Source of the DNA: Apostichopus japonicus
Taxonomy: Eukaryota > Echinodermata > Holothuroidea > Aspidochirotida > Stichopodidae
Reading direction: 5' to 3'
Length of the DNA: 64,000 nucleotides
Assembly: GCF_037975245.1 (NCBI RefSeq)
Contig: NC_092581.1
Span: 13,731,303-13,795,302 of the forward strand
In this document: positions 48,093-60,860 of the stretch, piece by piece
Position numbering within the stretch: the stretch's first letter is position 1
How the letters are laid out: every line of letters starts with the position of its first letter
Position numbers and translations under genes: made by a program
The notes under the pieces: model-generated
What the model was told of the DNA's origin: nothing
The model's input: the letters and a program-made list of their open reading frames with translations, nothing else
Databases searched by the model: none

Positions 48093-49930
48093 GTAGGTTA
48101 AAAGGTTTCTTCACCCTCTGTCCGAAGAATAACTATAGATTTCAACAACACATGTGCCACCGTCCGTTCCGTCTCCACATACCATCACTCTGTCTCTCTC
48201 CCCATCCCCCTCTACCCCCCAATCTTTCCTTTTCTCCAGGTCTTCAACCCCACCCGTCGTCATTTCACCTGCGCGACCATATAATCGTGTATTTTGCTTG
48301 AGTGATTCTCGCATGAGGACAATACACCGATCTCCCCCCTCAGGTCTGACTTGTACAAACAGAGACCCTGCATTGACATGTCTGTTTCCAGTACAAAGAT
48401 GTGATTAAATTTGATTGCTCCGTTCGATATTATCACGATGGACAGTTTCTGTGATGAGGGAGAGCTGCCTGTCTCTCCCATGGGAGAATCTGTTGGTTGT
48501 TAAGTGATGTCACACACCAGAAGATCATTTAATTAATGGCCGGTCAGTCAGAATTCCTTTACCAGGGAGTAACATCCGAGCACAGAGGGGAATTGTTGTC
48601 AAACTTGTTATAACCATCACTCTTCCTTGAGTTTCATTAGATGTCTGTAATGAAATTTACAGCAAAATAAAAATCTATAGTTTTCAATTTTAAGGGGTTG
48701 TTCCACGCTCATCATTCTGAGAATAGAGGAAATACGTCCAAACTGATTTATGTTTTTTACTAATATATATATATATATTGAATGGTACTTTTAAAGGTAG
48801 GACATGCGTAGTTCTAAATCCCTCCAGTCATCAACAGGGCAGATTTGGAAGTGAATGCCTCTTCGTAGCCTCCCACTTGGAATAAAATTCGCTTTCAATC
48901 AGAGAGGTTATAGGCAGAATAAAACTCTGTCTTATTTTTGTTCTTCTTCATTGTACATCATCTTCGGTGTCTATGTACCCGTCAGTCACTTTGCCAGGCA
49001 TCTCTCATGATTTGATTATCTTCTTTAGATCAGGTCTTATTATTAAAGTTTTATTGAAAGAGAAGAGAGCACCCCCGGAGAGATAACAAGTTGTTAACTA
49101 TCACTTCTTGCCCTTCTGAAATACCGTTAGTTGCTAAGTTCAATTCACATTTGTGTATATGGCCTGCTTTGAAAACACTGGCATGTTAAATTTCTGCCTC
49201 AGTGTAAAAATTTCCTGTTAAGCAAAGGAAATATAATATTGTTGTCTCTGTTAAATTATTATTCGACAACATGTCGATCATTATTACTTTCTGATAAATG
49301 TGGATGTCAGATATTGGAGGTTTAGACTTTATCTCAATGTTTACAGCAAAATACCTTAAAGCTCTTTCACACCTCATTTACATAGGCCTTTCCCAATTTG
49401 CATATAACACCCACAGGTGAGAGGGATAGGTGAGATGGAGGGGGGGGGGGGCAACTGATTCACATCAAGGGTTTAGGCTAGCACTGGTCAGCAGATTTTA
49501 CCTCATGATGCAGGAAGAAATACTGCCTCATATTGAATAAAGTTATTTTGAGTAAATATAGGTAGCCTTAGTGTACCCGGTAAAAGTCGATAAAAGTTGC
49601 CAGTTTGTTTCATTTGAGCAGCAACAACTATACTTTTAGACTTGAAGCATGTTGGAGGGGCAGCCCAGTACAAAAAAATGAAAAAAGGAAAAGAATAATA
49701 CCACCTGAAAACAACCCTTTAGAGGTATAATTAATGCAAAGCGTATTTTTATGAACAAAAGAACATGCTTTCTTTGGATATATATCCATCACAAAGAACA
49801 TTAAGGATATTTATGAGTGAAAGTGTGGATGATTGGGTGACCCACAGCTCTTAAATAAAGTAAATACCTTAATCTGACAAAATTTTAAGAATTTTTAATT
49901 TTTTTAATAAAAAGGGATCGCCACCAACTA

Positions 49931-50004
49931 AGGACTTGCTAGCTCAGTGTGTAGAGTACTGGGCTTGTATCTCAGAGGTCACTGGTTCAAATCCCCTTTT
50001 AGCC
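49931..50004 (+). repeat. tRNA-like element (tRNA-Thr-like pseudogene or SINE head)
   Basis: A-box TAGCTCAGTGTG (49940-49951) and B-box GGTTCAAATCC (49984-49994) are present, and an anticodon arm CTGGG-CTTGTAT-CTCAG has anticodon TGT. The acceptor and T stems pair poorly, so it should not be a working tRNA. Confidence 0.6.
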
Positions 50005-50724
50005 ATAAATTTCTTTGCTTTTTTTCAATATTTTAATAAACAATAAGAAACATATATATATCTATATCAATTAAACACATGAGATCGGTTGTTCAAGAGT
50101 GTGTTGTCTGTAGAAAGCTTTTCATATACTCTGGTAATTAGGTATGCCGTGCAGGAGAAGTATGCCTGTTATTATTGGATGGGTTTCGTGCAGTGATCTC
50201 TGGTCACGTTGATTAGTCCTTGCCGCGGGGGGTATTACGTTAACAGCCAATCACCTTATTAATCGATGGAGACGTTGATAACCGATCAGAAAGTACATTG
50301 ACTTGGTAATAGAGCTAGAACAATTGCTGTTACATCTTAAAGCCAGTGTTGTCGAAAAATCCTCAGACTCTTTATTTATTTTTTTTCATATTGACATGTG
50401 TTTGTTTTCATAAGGTTTATTATTAAACTTGCAATACTTCAAAATTAACATGATTTGGATGCATCGTGTGTGAATGTGTGATGAAAATCAGCTACTTTTG
50501 ACGTGAACAATAGTATACTAAGCATTGCCCTGCAATCATTTATAGTGGCTATATCTGCACATAGCCTAGATTGCTTATATATATATATGAATCATGTAAA
50601 TCTTTTATTTCCATGTATCCAGTCCATTTATTCAGTCCATTATCATTTACTGTTTGAGGATAAAATGCCAGTTAGAATTCAATCCTTGTGGACAAGAAGA
50701 AAGACTTGATAGGATCAGTACAGT

Positions 50725-50800
50725 CCCAACCACCACCCCACAACCACCACCCACAACCACCACCCCACAACCACCACCCCCAACCACCACCCAACCTTAA
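50725..50800. repeat. ACCACCACCCC tandem repeat
   Basis: Five or so units of CCACAACCACCACCC with small length changes. Confidence 0.85.
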
Positions 50801-53800
50801 AGACGATGGAGCAAACTTGCGAATGACATTGTGAAAACGACCAGCACCCAGCCAAAAGTTATCTGTAGCAAACCCATGTTTTATTTTCTTGCAAAGTGAC
50901 AAAATATCTGTGCATGGGCTAGCTGCGTAGGATGCGTCCGTTGTAGATCGCTCAGAGCTAGATATCAGCTTAGCCTGGATTCGACATTCCCTATTTCTGG
51001 TTTAATGATATTACCATCTGCTATAATCTCATCAGCTCTTCGCTTAATTTACTTTTAAGCCATTCAACCCCCTCGGCCCTCGTGCTGCCTCCATGTAAAC
51101 AAGGAAATTTTGCGAATGAATTTGAAATAAAATGTATATACACTTACAAGGAAAAGGGTGATGAGAATGTATTTCCGTTGGTCAGAGATACTTTTTTCCC
51201 ATCTTGCTCTTTATAAATCAGTTAGGACGATTTGGCCTTGCTTCTGGACATTCACAGACCTGTACAATATATATATATGTAGTGTAATATTTTAATTTGA
51301 TTAAATTTGAAGTGGATAGTACTCGTGGACTCGGAATTGGAAGAGTAAAGAAAAGAAAACGATAAAATAAAAAGACAGATAGAAACGTACTTGAGGGAGG
51401 CAGGAAAATGGACGGAATTATTTGAAGGAAATGTTGATTAAACCTAAAGATCTGAAAACAACAGTTTGCATTTTGACCATTTCATAGTTTGCAGAAAATC
51501 TCTGAAAGTACCTAGTAGTTGTAAAAAGTTGATTGCAATTTTATAAAGATGTGACTTTAACACTCTTAAAGGAGGACTGTAGGCAAAAATTAAATTCAAA
51601 AAAATTATTTTGCTGTGGGCTTTTAAAAACAACAATGCTATGATTAGTTCAGGTCATATTTTATATTTGGGAAATGACTCTTTAACAATCTGAGTCACAT
51701 GCAGTCTCTGCAAAAACATGAGACTTAATGTCCTTGAATAACCTGTTTAATATGTATGAAAAATTTGGCACAAAATGGTGTTCAAAGTCTTTCAAGGATC
51801 CTATGTTACTGTACGATTGTGAAAGAATAAACTTTTGATTGAGTTGAATTTATAAAATTTCATGATTTTATATTAATATTTAAGTATGAACTGAGGAACC
51901 GACACTCTTCATCAATTTAAACTTAAAGGATCGTTCCAGACATTAACATGTGAAATATCTTGAACAATAGACTAGAGGTATAGAGACATATTTCAAGCAA
52001 TCTTTTTTTTGTTGGTTAAAGACATATCAAGGCTAAAATTCTGCCTTAGTGCATGTTTTAACACAAATATGTTTTAATTAGTATCTTGTAATATTATTCC
52101 ATTTCAACAAATCTGTCCCCCAGCCACTTTGTTGAGCGTTGTTGCTGAAGCAAACTCTTTCTTCAGATGTCAACACAATCGTTGATTATACTGAAATATT
52201 TAAGTTGTGACAACATTTGTGGCATGGAAAATATGTGTAAAATTCAATCAAGATACTGTGTTTAAGTAAATATGAGCAAAAAAGAAGAAAAAAAATTACA
52301 TTTGTACGAAATTAATTACTACTTGATGCCATCAGGATATCATGTCATAATGGTGTAAGCATTATTCTTGAAGCTGCTTCTCGTCAAATCCTGATTCTTG
52401 CTTTAAGCCTACATAAATACTAACATACATACTGGAAAGTGGAAACTATATATATTTTTAATAAACAAGTTTTTTTATTTATGTAGGGTATGGTTGAGTG
52501 TAGGGTTGGTTCATGCACAAAGATGGCAAATCTGATATCTCTGCCTCCACACCCCCCCCACCTCCAGGCACCCTCCTCCCCCCCACCACTACACAGAATG
52601 CAATTCATACAAGAGACGGAGAAAGACTGTTAAGTCATATAGTCATTAAATGGTAAACTTCTTGACCAACTGGCAACATAACTTGGGTTACCTCTGAGGG
52701 GAAATGTGAACAAACAAAAAATAAATAAAAAAGTAAAATTAAATAAAACAACTTCCATCTTTTCTTCTTCAGTATAGTGTAGGAAAATATAAGATATGCG
52801 TTTTCCATAAATTGCTAAACTGGTTTCTCATCATCAAACCCGGACTCCTAAGTTTAAGCCTGCATACATGGCCTGCACTTATTCATGGCTGTACGGTTCA
52901 CGCACACACAAATGAGAGACTGATATTCTGTCTACCTGGGAGAGAGAGATAAAATTAAAGTATAGTATTACTCAGTCTGTAGTCTAGCTCTCTCCGCTCG
53001 GTATATATCATTGGTCGGTCGGTGTTAGTGTGCAATTACCTGTGTCTGGGATTGGTTCATGGAGCAAAGGGTATTTCTACAAATTAAATTACTGGTCAAG
53101 TTGCAACCATAGTCCTTTTTAAAAGCACATGGTGTCTTTACTTTTGCCTGGAGTGCACACTAGCTGAGCTATTTATCAAAATTGACTTCAAATGGACCAG
53201 AAAAATATTCGAAAGTGGAAAATGAAACTAGATAGTCAGTCTCTCTGACTGAAGACGTGGGCATTATTTCGTAGAGCTTCTGCAGTTGGGTGGAAAGGAC
53301 AATAATTTCAGGGTTTTTTTCTGGATCATATTTATATTAGTTCTTGGAAATTGTGATTACATCAGTGGATTAAACCACCTGAAGCCACTGATTGGGATAA
53401 TATATATCGATGCGAATTATGCACAGTAAGCTGTGAGTATTCACACACAGGACGACAAAATGTGTGTGTTTATTTTTCTTATCTTTATTTTAATTTGATT
53501 TTTGTCATTTGTTTAACACATCAGTTTAGTATAAAGAGGTCAGTATTCTTATTGATCAAGTATTTCATGGTTGTAAGCATACATATTTAAGGGAATAACA
53601 TACAAAGTTTCAGAATGTTACCATAGTAACTGTATGGTATTTTAAACAGCCAATTTTTATCCCGGGTGAAGTTGGTCAATTTTGACACTATTCAGTATTT
53701 TTACGATGCCATAACAAGGCATATCATCCATACGCTTGACCACGCCAGCCTCATTTCGAGTAACGTCAAATTCCAATTTGTGGTACGTTTTATGTAGTAA

Positions 53801-55146
53801 CGGTAATACGGATGGGTCTTTTAAGAACCTTTTATTTTTCATTGAACAAACATGAATATAATTAATGGTATTGTTTTATTTTGTGAAGATAGCTATTGAA
53901 GAGACTCATTTGATTACTCAATTTTCTAGCTTTGGTAACTTAGCAACCAAATACAGACAGCTGACCAGAATGTTGCTCGGTGCTACTCAAAAGTTAGCTT
54001 CTAATATGGAACTGTCACATTGCAGTAGGTCCATGATATTTGTCTCTTCCAATAGTACCTAATACTTTATTTATACAACTCGAAACAAACTTTTTGTCTC
54101 CTGATTTATGAGTGACAATATGCAGTTAAGGTTTAAATCTCATGCAGAGTTCTTCCTTCATAAAGTAGAGATCTGTCATTTGTTCATTTGATAATGTAAA
54201 TAAATAGCAGAAAATGTTGTGATTGATGGTCGGAAGTATGCTAGACTGCATGACATATAAATAGTCTATAGTCAACTTCCTTGATAATCTTTAAATGTTT
54301 AACTTTTGTAAATACCAAATGTGATAAAAAGAAATGAGAGGAAATTATGGCTGTGGGAAAGGGCAGAATTGTAATAAATGAATGACTTCTTTTATTTTTA
54401 TTAGGAAAGTATATCATAGAAAATTTAAGTAATCAACACAATGTTGCCGTTATCAGGGTTTGCTTGCTATTATAAAAAAAAAATTATTTCAGGGATTTTT
54501 TTACTGATTTGAACCTGTCAATTCTTTAAGCTGTGTGTTGAGTTGAATTACTGTATTTGTTATTTGCTTAATTGTTCTTTCCAAGCCATTTTGTAAGTTC
54601 ATTGAGGTTTAATAAGTGGATACAAAACTTGTTGAAGCAGCGTGATTGATAAGGCATCCTCTCTTCTCTTTGCAAGAGTGACAAAGCAACAAAATGAAAC
54701 AACAGAGCTCGTATGTGATGATGTGTAATCAATCTTTAAGAACAATTGTCTGTTGTATGAAAAGCCTTGTTTAACAAGCCTTCAAATTATTAATTTTGTC
54801 TTTGTTGGATATGACTTGATATGATTGTGAAAGATAATATGACTGTCAATTATCTTTGATATCTGATGTTTCTGTAGTTTAGACCAACTCCCTTCTCTCC
54901 CAACCCTCTCCCTACCAACCCGCTCCTTCCCAGCCCCCCCCCCCACCACCCGACGCTTGGATCAAGCGTCACTCCTGAGGATGTTCAGCATTTGTTTTCT
55001 ACTCAGACTATTCACTTTTCTGTCTAAATATCACATGACTTTGAGATAGAACCAAAATACGACAACTGAAATGTCAAAAAATGTTGTACAGATTTTTAAA
55101 ATAATTTCTACCATAGTTTTCCCTAAATTTATAAACCTATGTCGGT

Positions 55147-55351
55147 CTTTCTTTCTTTCTTTCTTTCGTTCGTTCGTTCGTTCGTTCGTTCGTTCGTTCG
55201 TTCGTTCGTTCGTTCGTCCGTCCGTCCGTCTGTCCTTTCGCTCTTTCTTTGTTAAAATTTCTTTAATTATTAAAATTTCTTTCTTTCTTAAAATTTCTTT
55301 CTTAAAATTTCTTTCTTAAAATTTCTTTCTTAAAATTTCTTTCTTAAAATT
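55147..55351. repeat. Compound tetranucleotide array (TTTC, TTCG, TCCG) plus a 14-bp repeat
   Basis: (TTTC)n passes into (GTTC)n at 55168, then (TCCG)n at about 55217. After a short spacer come about five copies of TTAAAATTTCTTTC up to 55351. The Ser/Phe/Arg frame across it is not a gene. Confidence 0.9.
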
Positions 55352-55689
55352 CCTCAGTGTGTGTCTTTGGTAGAAAACTTTTAGTTAAAGGAACTCTTTT
55401 GGTTATGCCTAATGTGAACCATGTGATCATTTTTGTAGCGATGAGCCAACAATTTTTTTACAGAAAGAAAACATAAGTTGCGTGTTAAACATCAAGGCTG
55501 ATCGTGATTCTTCAGACCTTTTGCATTCCATATCATGGAAGCCTTTGTGCTTTACTTATGCCTCAGGGTCTTATCCCTGGGAGAGAGTGACTTGTAAAAA
55601 CATTTAACAAAGAATAGCGGCAATGTTCTAGGTTCAAGTTAGATAAACAGAGAACATGAAGCTATGAATATGACTTTTTGGTATATATC

Positions 55690-56180
55690 ACATTATTACC
55701 ACATTCGTTGGCCATGTTTTACGATGTACTTTCATTATTACAAAGTGCATTCATGGTGCATTTGGATCTGCCAAACTTATGCTGCCCATACTGGACTGTT
55801 AAAAGAACAGTATCTGTTAAATTATTTGAAAATGTAATTTATGTTTCTGTAATCCACCTGATTTGTATCAGGAACAATGAATTTCGGTCAAAAATGTCAA
55901 AGGTTCACCAGTAAAAGTGTTTTTAACTGTTCCAAAACCACGATTGAAGAACTATGGTTACAGAAGCTTCCAATACTCTGGGTCTTATCTCTGGAACAAG
56001 TTACCAGATCACATTCGAACATGCTATAAACTTTCTACTTTCAAAAGTCTACTTAAGACCCATTTTTTCACTTGTTCTTTTGTAAATTAATTTACTTTCT
56101 TTGTAAAGCGCTTTGAGCAGTAACTTTTGTTACTGATTTGGCGCTATATAAGTCTCATTTATCATTATGATTATTATAAA
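55690..56180 (+). pseudogene. 3' end of a CR1/L2-like LINE, 5'-truncated
   Basis: The reverse-transcriptase C-terminus is readable: KCIHGAFGSAKLMLPI near 55735-55800, then YGYRSFQYSGSYLWNKLPDH and STFKSLLKTHFFTCSF up to a stop at about 56088. The A-LWN-LP...FK..LKTH motif is typical of these elements. It is followed by the 3' tail AAAGCGCTTTGAGCAG...TTTGGCGCTATATAA and (ATT)n. The last 54 codons are intact, but upstream frames are broken. The same tail occurs alone at 8230-8312. Confidence 0.85.
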
Positions 56181-57998
56181 AGAAATTACAGACATACAAA
56201 CATTAAACGTGTCAGACATAAAATGTTTCCTGTATTCTGCCAAACAGGATTTAGAACTTGATAGTAACGATTGTTAGACTGACCATTTTTCCAAAACACT
56301 GAAGTCTTTTGTAATTTTAAAGCTCTTCCCATTGGCATATCTCGATAGATTGGGTTATAGCCATTTTGGTTAATTAATTATCCAATATTTACATTGAAAA
56401 TATCTACATCTGCGTGTTTTAACTATATACAGCCATTCTTGTTAGTGTACTACTTGGTTAACTATTATTTAATAATCTTTACATTTTACGTTCTTGAACT
56501 TCCTTCCAAGTTCCATCTATTCGATGTTGCTGCGGTGTTTGTGCATTTTAACATATATATTTATCATCCAATTCCTATTCATCCAACATTTGTTGTTTCT
56601 CATAAAACTCGGTAAGCTAGGCTTCCTAATTTGCACTCTGAAAAATCCCGAGCACGAATTTGACCTTGCCAAAAGCAGAGAGGGGCAAAGTCTGTACACG
56701 TTTGTTACGAATTTAAGCAACTAGCACAACTGACACTGTTCAAGACGCGCAAATTTGGTGTAATAGCGAAAAATTAAAAGGAATGTCAGGGCTCGGATAC
56801 GAAGCGTGTTTTCTTGGATTAATATTTCTACTGAGTACACACTTTTCCTGACTCCTGAGAATTCACTTTTTTGCAGGAATATTCTTTAAAATTCTCACAG
56901 ATGGTAAAACTTGTTACCAATGTTTATTTCCAAAGGTGAGAGTCTATTTAATTGTTTGTAATTCTTTACTGTTGAAGCAGCAGACAAAATCAATGGTGCA
57001 TTTACTTCAACGAAGCATATGTTGCTAATAATTCATCAACATATTGTTGTATCAATGTTGTAACAGATTTTGTTAAATGCTGCAGGAAAAGTCAATTTAG
57101 TTTAATTGAAAAGAAAGATTTTAATTGTCTTACCATTAAGTATCAACATTGAGGATGAAGAGAAGCTGTTCTCAATCTCTCCTTATGCTTGTTATGTTTT
57201 TGGTCAAAAAATAAAATGAATGGAAGTCAAGATGTGCTAATTTTAACTGTATATAAAACATATTGTATCAAGAAAATTTATATCCAGGACACCGTTTGAT
57301 TCAATATTTGTTGTTTGAATGTATACTGCCTACACAACTCAGCATGAGCAGTGTGTTGAAGTTTGAAACAAAAACTGCTACCGACCTAACTAAACAGACA
57401 AAGTTAAATACATGACCCAGAGAACTGTGTGCATATTGTTTGTTACATCCAACTATCGTGGTCCCGATCAGTTTTGATAAAGAGATTTTTAATGCCGATA
57501 TAAAACTTTGTCTTTGGCTCATGGTTAAGAAATATGTTCATCTTATATGACAATTAAGACAAATTCTTGTGATTGGTAATAGAGGTTGACACCGTTTGCG
57601 AGTACTAGTCCTGCCAAAAAGTTTCTTCGATCTGACTATTGAACTATTGACTCTTGTCAAAAACATCGGTCTCAAATTGGAGATATATGGTAGGTACATA
57701 AAGTATGTATGGCTATGGCTTATTGACAGGTAGTCAGTGATGTGATAAAATTAATTTGACTTGTGTTGAGACACTCTCCCAAATGTGATGGTTTTCCTGA
57801 CAAACCACAAGACTTTCTGGACATCCTGATCTGATGAAGAATTATTGGTGGGTAGAGAAGGGGATGTACTGTACTCTCCCCCATCTCTCATGGTGATGCC
57901 CCTGTTTCTTCCATATTTGTTGACGGTACTAATGACCTTTATGAAAGCTGAGATGGATGAACACAAGTGCTTATACTCTTGGTGAACGTCATTCAGAG

Positions 57999-58250
57999 TG
58001 GGGCGGACAAGTAGGGGGAAGTGGAAGGGGCAAGGAGAAAAATAGGGGAAGGGGGACATATAGGGGCAGGGGGAAAAGTAGGGGGCAGGGGGACAAGCAG
58101 GGGGCAGGGGGACAAGCGGGGGGACAAGTGGGGGGCAGGGGGACAAGTAGGGGGCAGGGGGACAAGTAGGGACAGGAGACAAGTGGGGGACAGGGAGACA
58201 AGTGGGGGACAGGGAGACAAGTGGGGGAGAGGGAGACAAGTGAGGAGGAA
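57999..58250. repeat. G-rich minisatellite
   Basis: Repeats of GGGGGCAGGGGGACAAG, passing into GTGGGGGACAGGGAGACAA. There are dozens of G runs of three to five bases on the + strand, which is the transcribed RNA sense. The large Pro-rich and Gly-rich open frames across it are artefacts. Confidence 0.92.
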
Positions 58251-59924
58251 TGAGAGAAGATCAGTGATCTAGAATTTGTTTTCACAGTTTTATAGGACTG
58301 CACAAGTTATTGTGGAAATTTTTACTTTGTTTTTACACCATTGTCTGAATGGTCATATGCATATTTCAACAAATTTTAAGATACCTCACTTTATGTAGAT
58401 TTAAGTTTAATTGAAATTGTTCCCATTTCTGAGGATAATTTTGCCAGTAGTGCTTTTAAAGAGATCAAGTAATATTTCATAATCAAGTAATCTTGCTAAC
58501 TTATATTGCTACCCCCCTAGTTTGAAAGTGGTTTTTATGTCACAAATTGCTCTATTAATTCAGATCTGACATTTTTGCTTTGCAAGATGACCCCACTTAA
58601 GGAGGTAGCTATGTCATTAAATTTCTATTACTAATAAGGAAATATATGCTGCCAAGCAAGGCAGATTGTCGGACAAACATATATTTGATCCAAAGCTTTA
58701 CAGGTGATACGTAAAGTTGTGCTCGTCCTTTGAGCTTCGGTATTAAATCGCTGTCTTCGCAAATTGGTCATTTAATTTTACCAAAATTACCAAGTATTAC
58801 CCTGAATAATTTAAATAAGATGCCCACCTAGATTTTTCTGCCAATTGAAGGTTTTTGAGTGAGTTATAATATTTGATTTTCAACACTTAGTTTGTCGCCC
58901 TGACACATTTCAGATCATTAGAGGACAGCACATATAAATTGAATGTACTCATTAAAAAATGTCGTTAGAAATCACGAACCCCATTGGCTTTCCGCTTTTT
59001 TTTTGTTTTTTTTTCCACTTCTTTTTTCTGTTATAATTTCATAATTTCTCGATACCACAAATTCACAAAGAAAACTGAAAATAGAATAAAGACTTCATTT
59101 TTAAAGATTTAAAATTATTCTTGATTCTGCCATCTTCAGGGAGTACATACATGTACTCTCAACTATGCTATGAAAACTCCAGAATTTCAAAACAAAATCC
59201 CAGATATTAAAAGCAACCATACTGAGAGTGAGCCTTCATATGTTATCGATATAAGCAAATCCAAAAACAAAAATACATGCTGCCCTTTGAAGAGTGCAAA
59301 AACTCATCAGAATGATGAAAGGGAACAATGAGCTTAACCGAGCTGATAAAATGAATCAAATTACCCAAAAATTGATGGTAGATGTAGCACATTTGGTGTT
59401 GAATTTGGCTCAGAGGGATAGAAAGGGTGCTAAATTCCAAACATTTGATTGCTAGGGCTAAGATATCAGATATATATATATATAATGGAAAAGACAGAAA
59501 AATTAGGCTAATATGCATCTACTGGTTAATATATATCATTGATCTAAAAATTCTGTAATACCTTTTTATCTGCACTTTTCAACTGTGCTAAGAAACGAAA
59601 ATATACGTTTATGTGGAGAGAAGTGAACATGATCCTGAGGTTGGTGGTGACGTTAAAGCAGAAAGAAGTTTATATTGGTTGATGGGTACCATGGTGAATT
59701 CATTGACAGGTCATGTGATTTGTTTACCTGGGTTACTATGACAACATTAGGAATGCAAGTTAGGTTAAATTGTCAAAAATGTGTAAATATCACAGCAAAT
59801 GTTTCAAAGACTGGTTAAAAAGAAATGCTCAAAATGTGTAGTTTATTAAAATGCTGTGGCATTTTTAGCACGTCTAGCAAACTTAGGGTCACAGGTTTTA
59901 ATAGTATGTGTTATGTTACAGTGC

Positions 59925-60170
59925 AGGGGTTTTCAAAATGGCAGTCTGTGGGCCACATCTGGCCCTCGGAAGATTTCTTTCCAGCCTTTGAAAAGAAAGA
60001 AATGTTGCAAATAATGGGATGTGTATGGGGGTTTGTAATTCCGTAGGCTTGAGTACCCTACCAGCTTAACCTGCACAAATATATAGAACGATTTTGATTC
60101 TGTCTGACCCTTTGCTCCAACCATTATTTATCTCTGGCCCTCTAGAAAGTCACTTCAGAAACCTGGGCAG
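59925..60170. mobile_element. Possible old hAT-derived fragment
   Basis: CAGGGGTTTTCAAAATGG followed by CTGTGGGCCACATCTGGCCC resembles the start of old hAT elements, and TTCAGAAACCTG near 60155 is a rough inverse of the start. No target duplication is seen. Confidence 0.3.
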
Positions 60171-60178
60171 GTTTATAC

Positions 60179-60860
60179 AGGGATGTAAGTCTTCCGTATT
60201 TTTACGGAAATCCTTTTTTTTTTTTTTATTCCAATAAAGTTCCACAAAATTGTTCGAATATCAAAGACACAACGCGGCAAAAATGCCTGGCCCGTTGCAG
60301 CAAGCTAACTTCAATTTTCACTCATCGATCACTCAAAATACCATTTCCAGTTTCGCATCATCACATTGCACTGTACAACATTGTGCCATGTGAATATCGT
60401 TGCGTACGTGCGAACTTCAAATCGCTATAGCTCATTTCTGTCGTTGAAAAACCTTGCCTAATTCATGTTGATTGGACTGCTAATTAATATCTTCGTAACT
60501 GCTGGTGCTCGACATAAGTTTTGGAATTAACGCTTGTGATATTTGTGAGCGGCGGAAATCTACGGGATACGCATATGAAAGTCGATATTTGTGATCGCAT
60601 TCGAATGTGAGACTGTTTTTTATTCCGTAGTTCGCTGCGACGTATTCGTAACTTTGAGCTAGCCTAACATAACGATAGTGTGTAAGTAGTAAGAACTAGG
60701 GGTAGGATGTGTTAGCGCTAATACTTCTAAGCTAGCCTAACATACAGTAACGATAGTGTGTAAGTAGTCAGAGCTAGGAGTAGGATGTGTTAGGACGGCA
60801 TTCACCTGGGGTCTCCGAATATTTTTCCGTTTTTTTTTTTTTGGCTGCACTTACATCCCT
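60179..60860. mobile_element. MITE, 682 bp, AGGGATGTAAGT termini
   Basis: Perfect 12-bp terminal inverted repeats, AGGGATGTAAGT and ACTTACATCCCT, are flanked by GTTTATAC (60171-60178) and GTTTATAG (60861-60868), an 8-bp duplication with one change. Subterminal T runs and CCGTATTTTTACGG / CCGTTTTTT are near-symmetric. Inside is a direct duplication of about 70 bp (60657-60725 and 60730-60797) starting AGCTAGCCTAACAT. No transposase. Confidence 0.85.

Noticed and set aside
49931-50004. Functional tRNA-Thr gene
   Set aside because: Acceptor and T stems have several mismatches despite a normal-looking anticodon arm.
57751-58303. Long Pro-rich and Gly-rich open frames on both strands (up to 162 codons)
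   Set aside because: They are translations of the G-rich minisatellite in several frames at once, with no splice or domain support.
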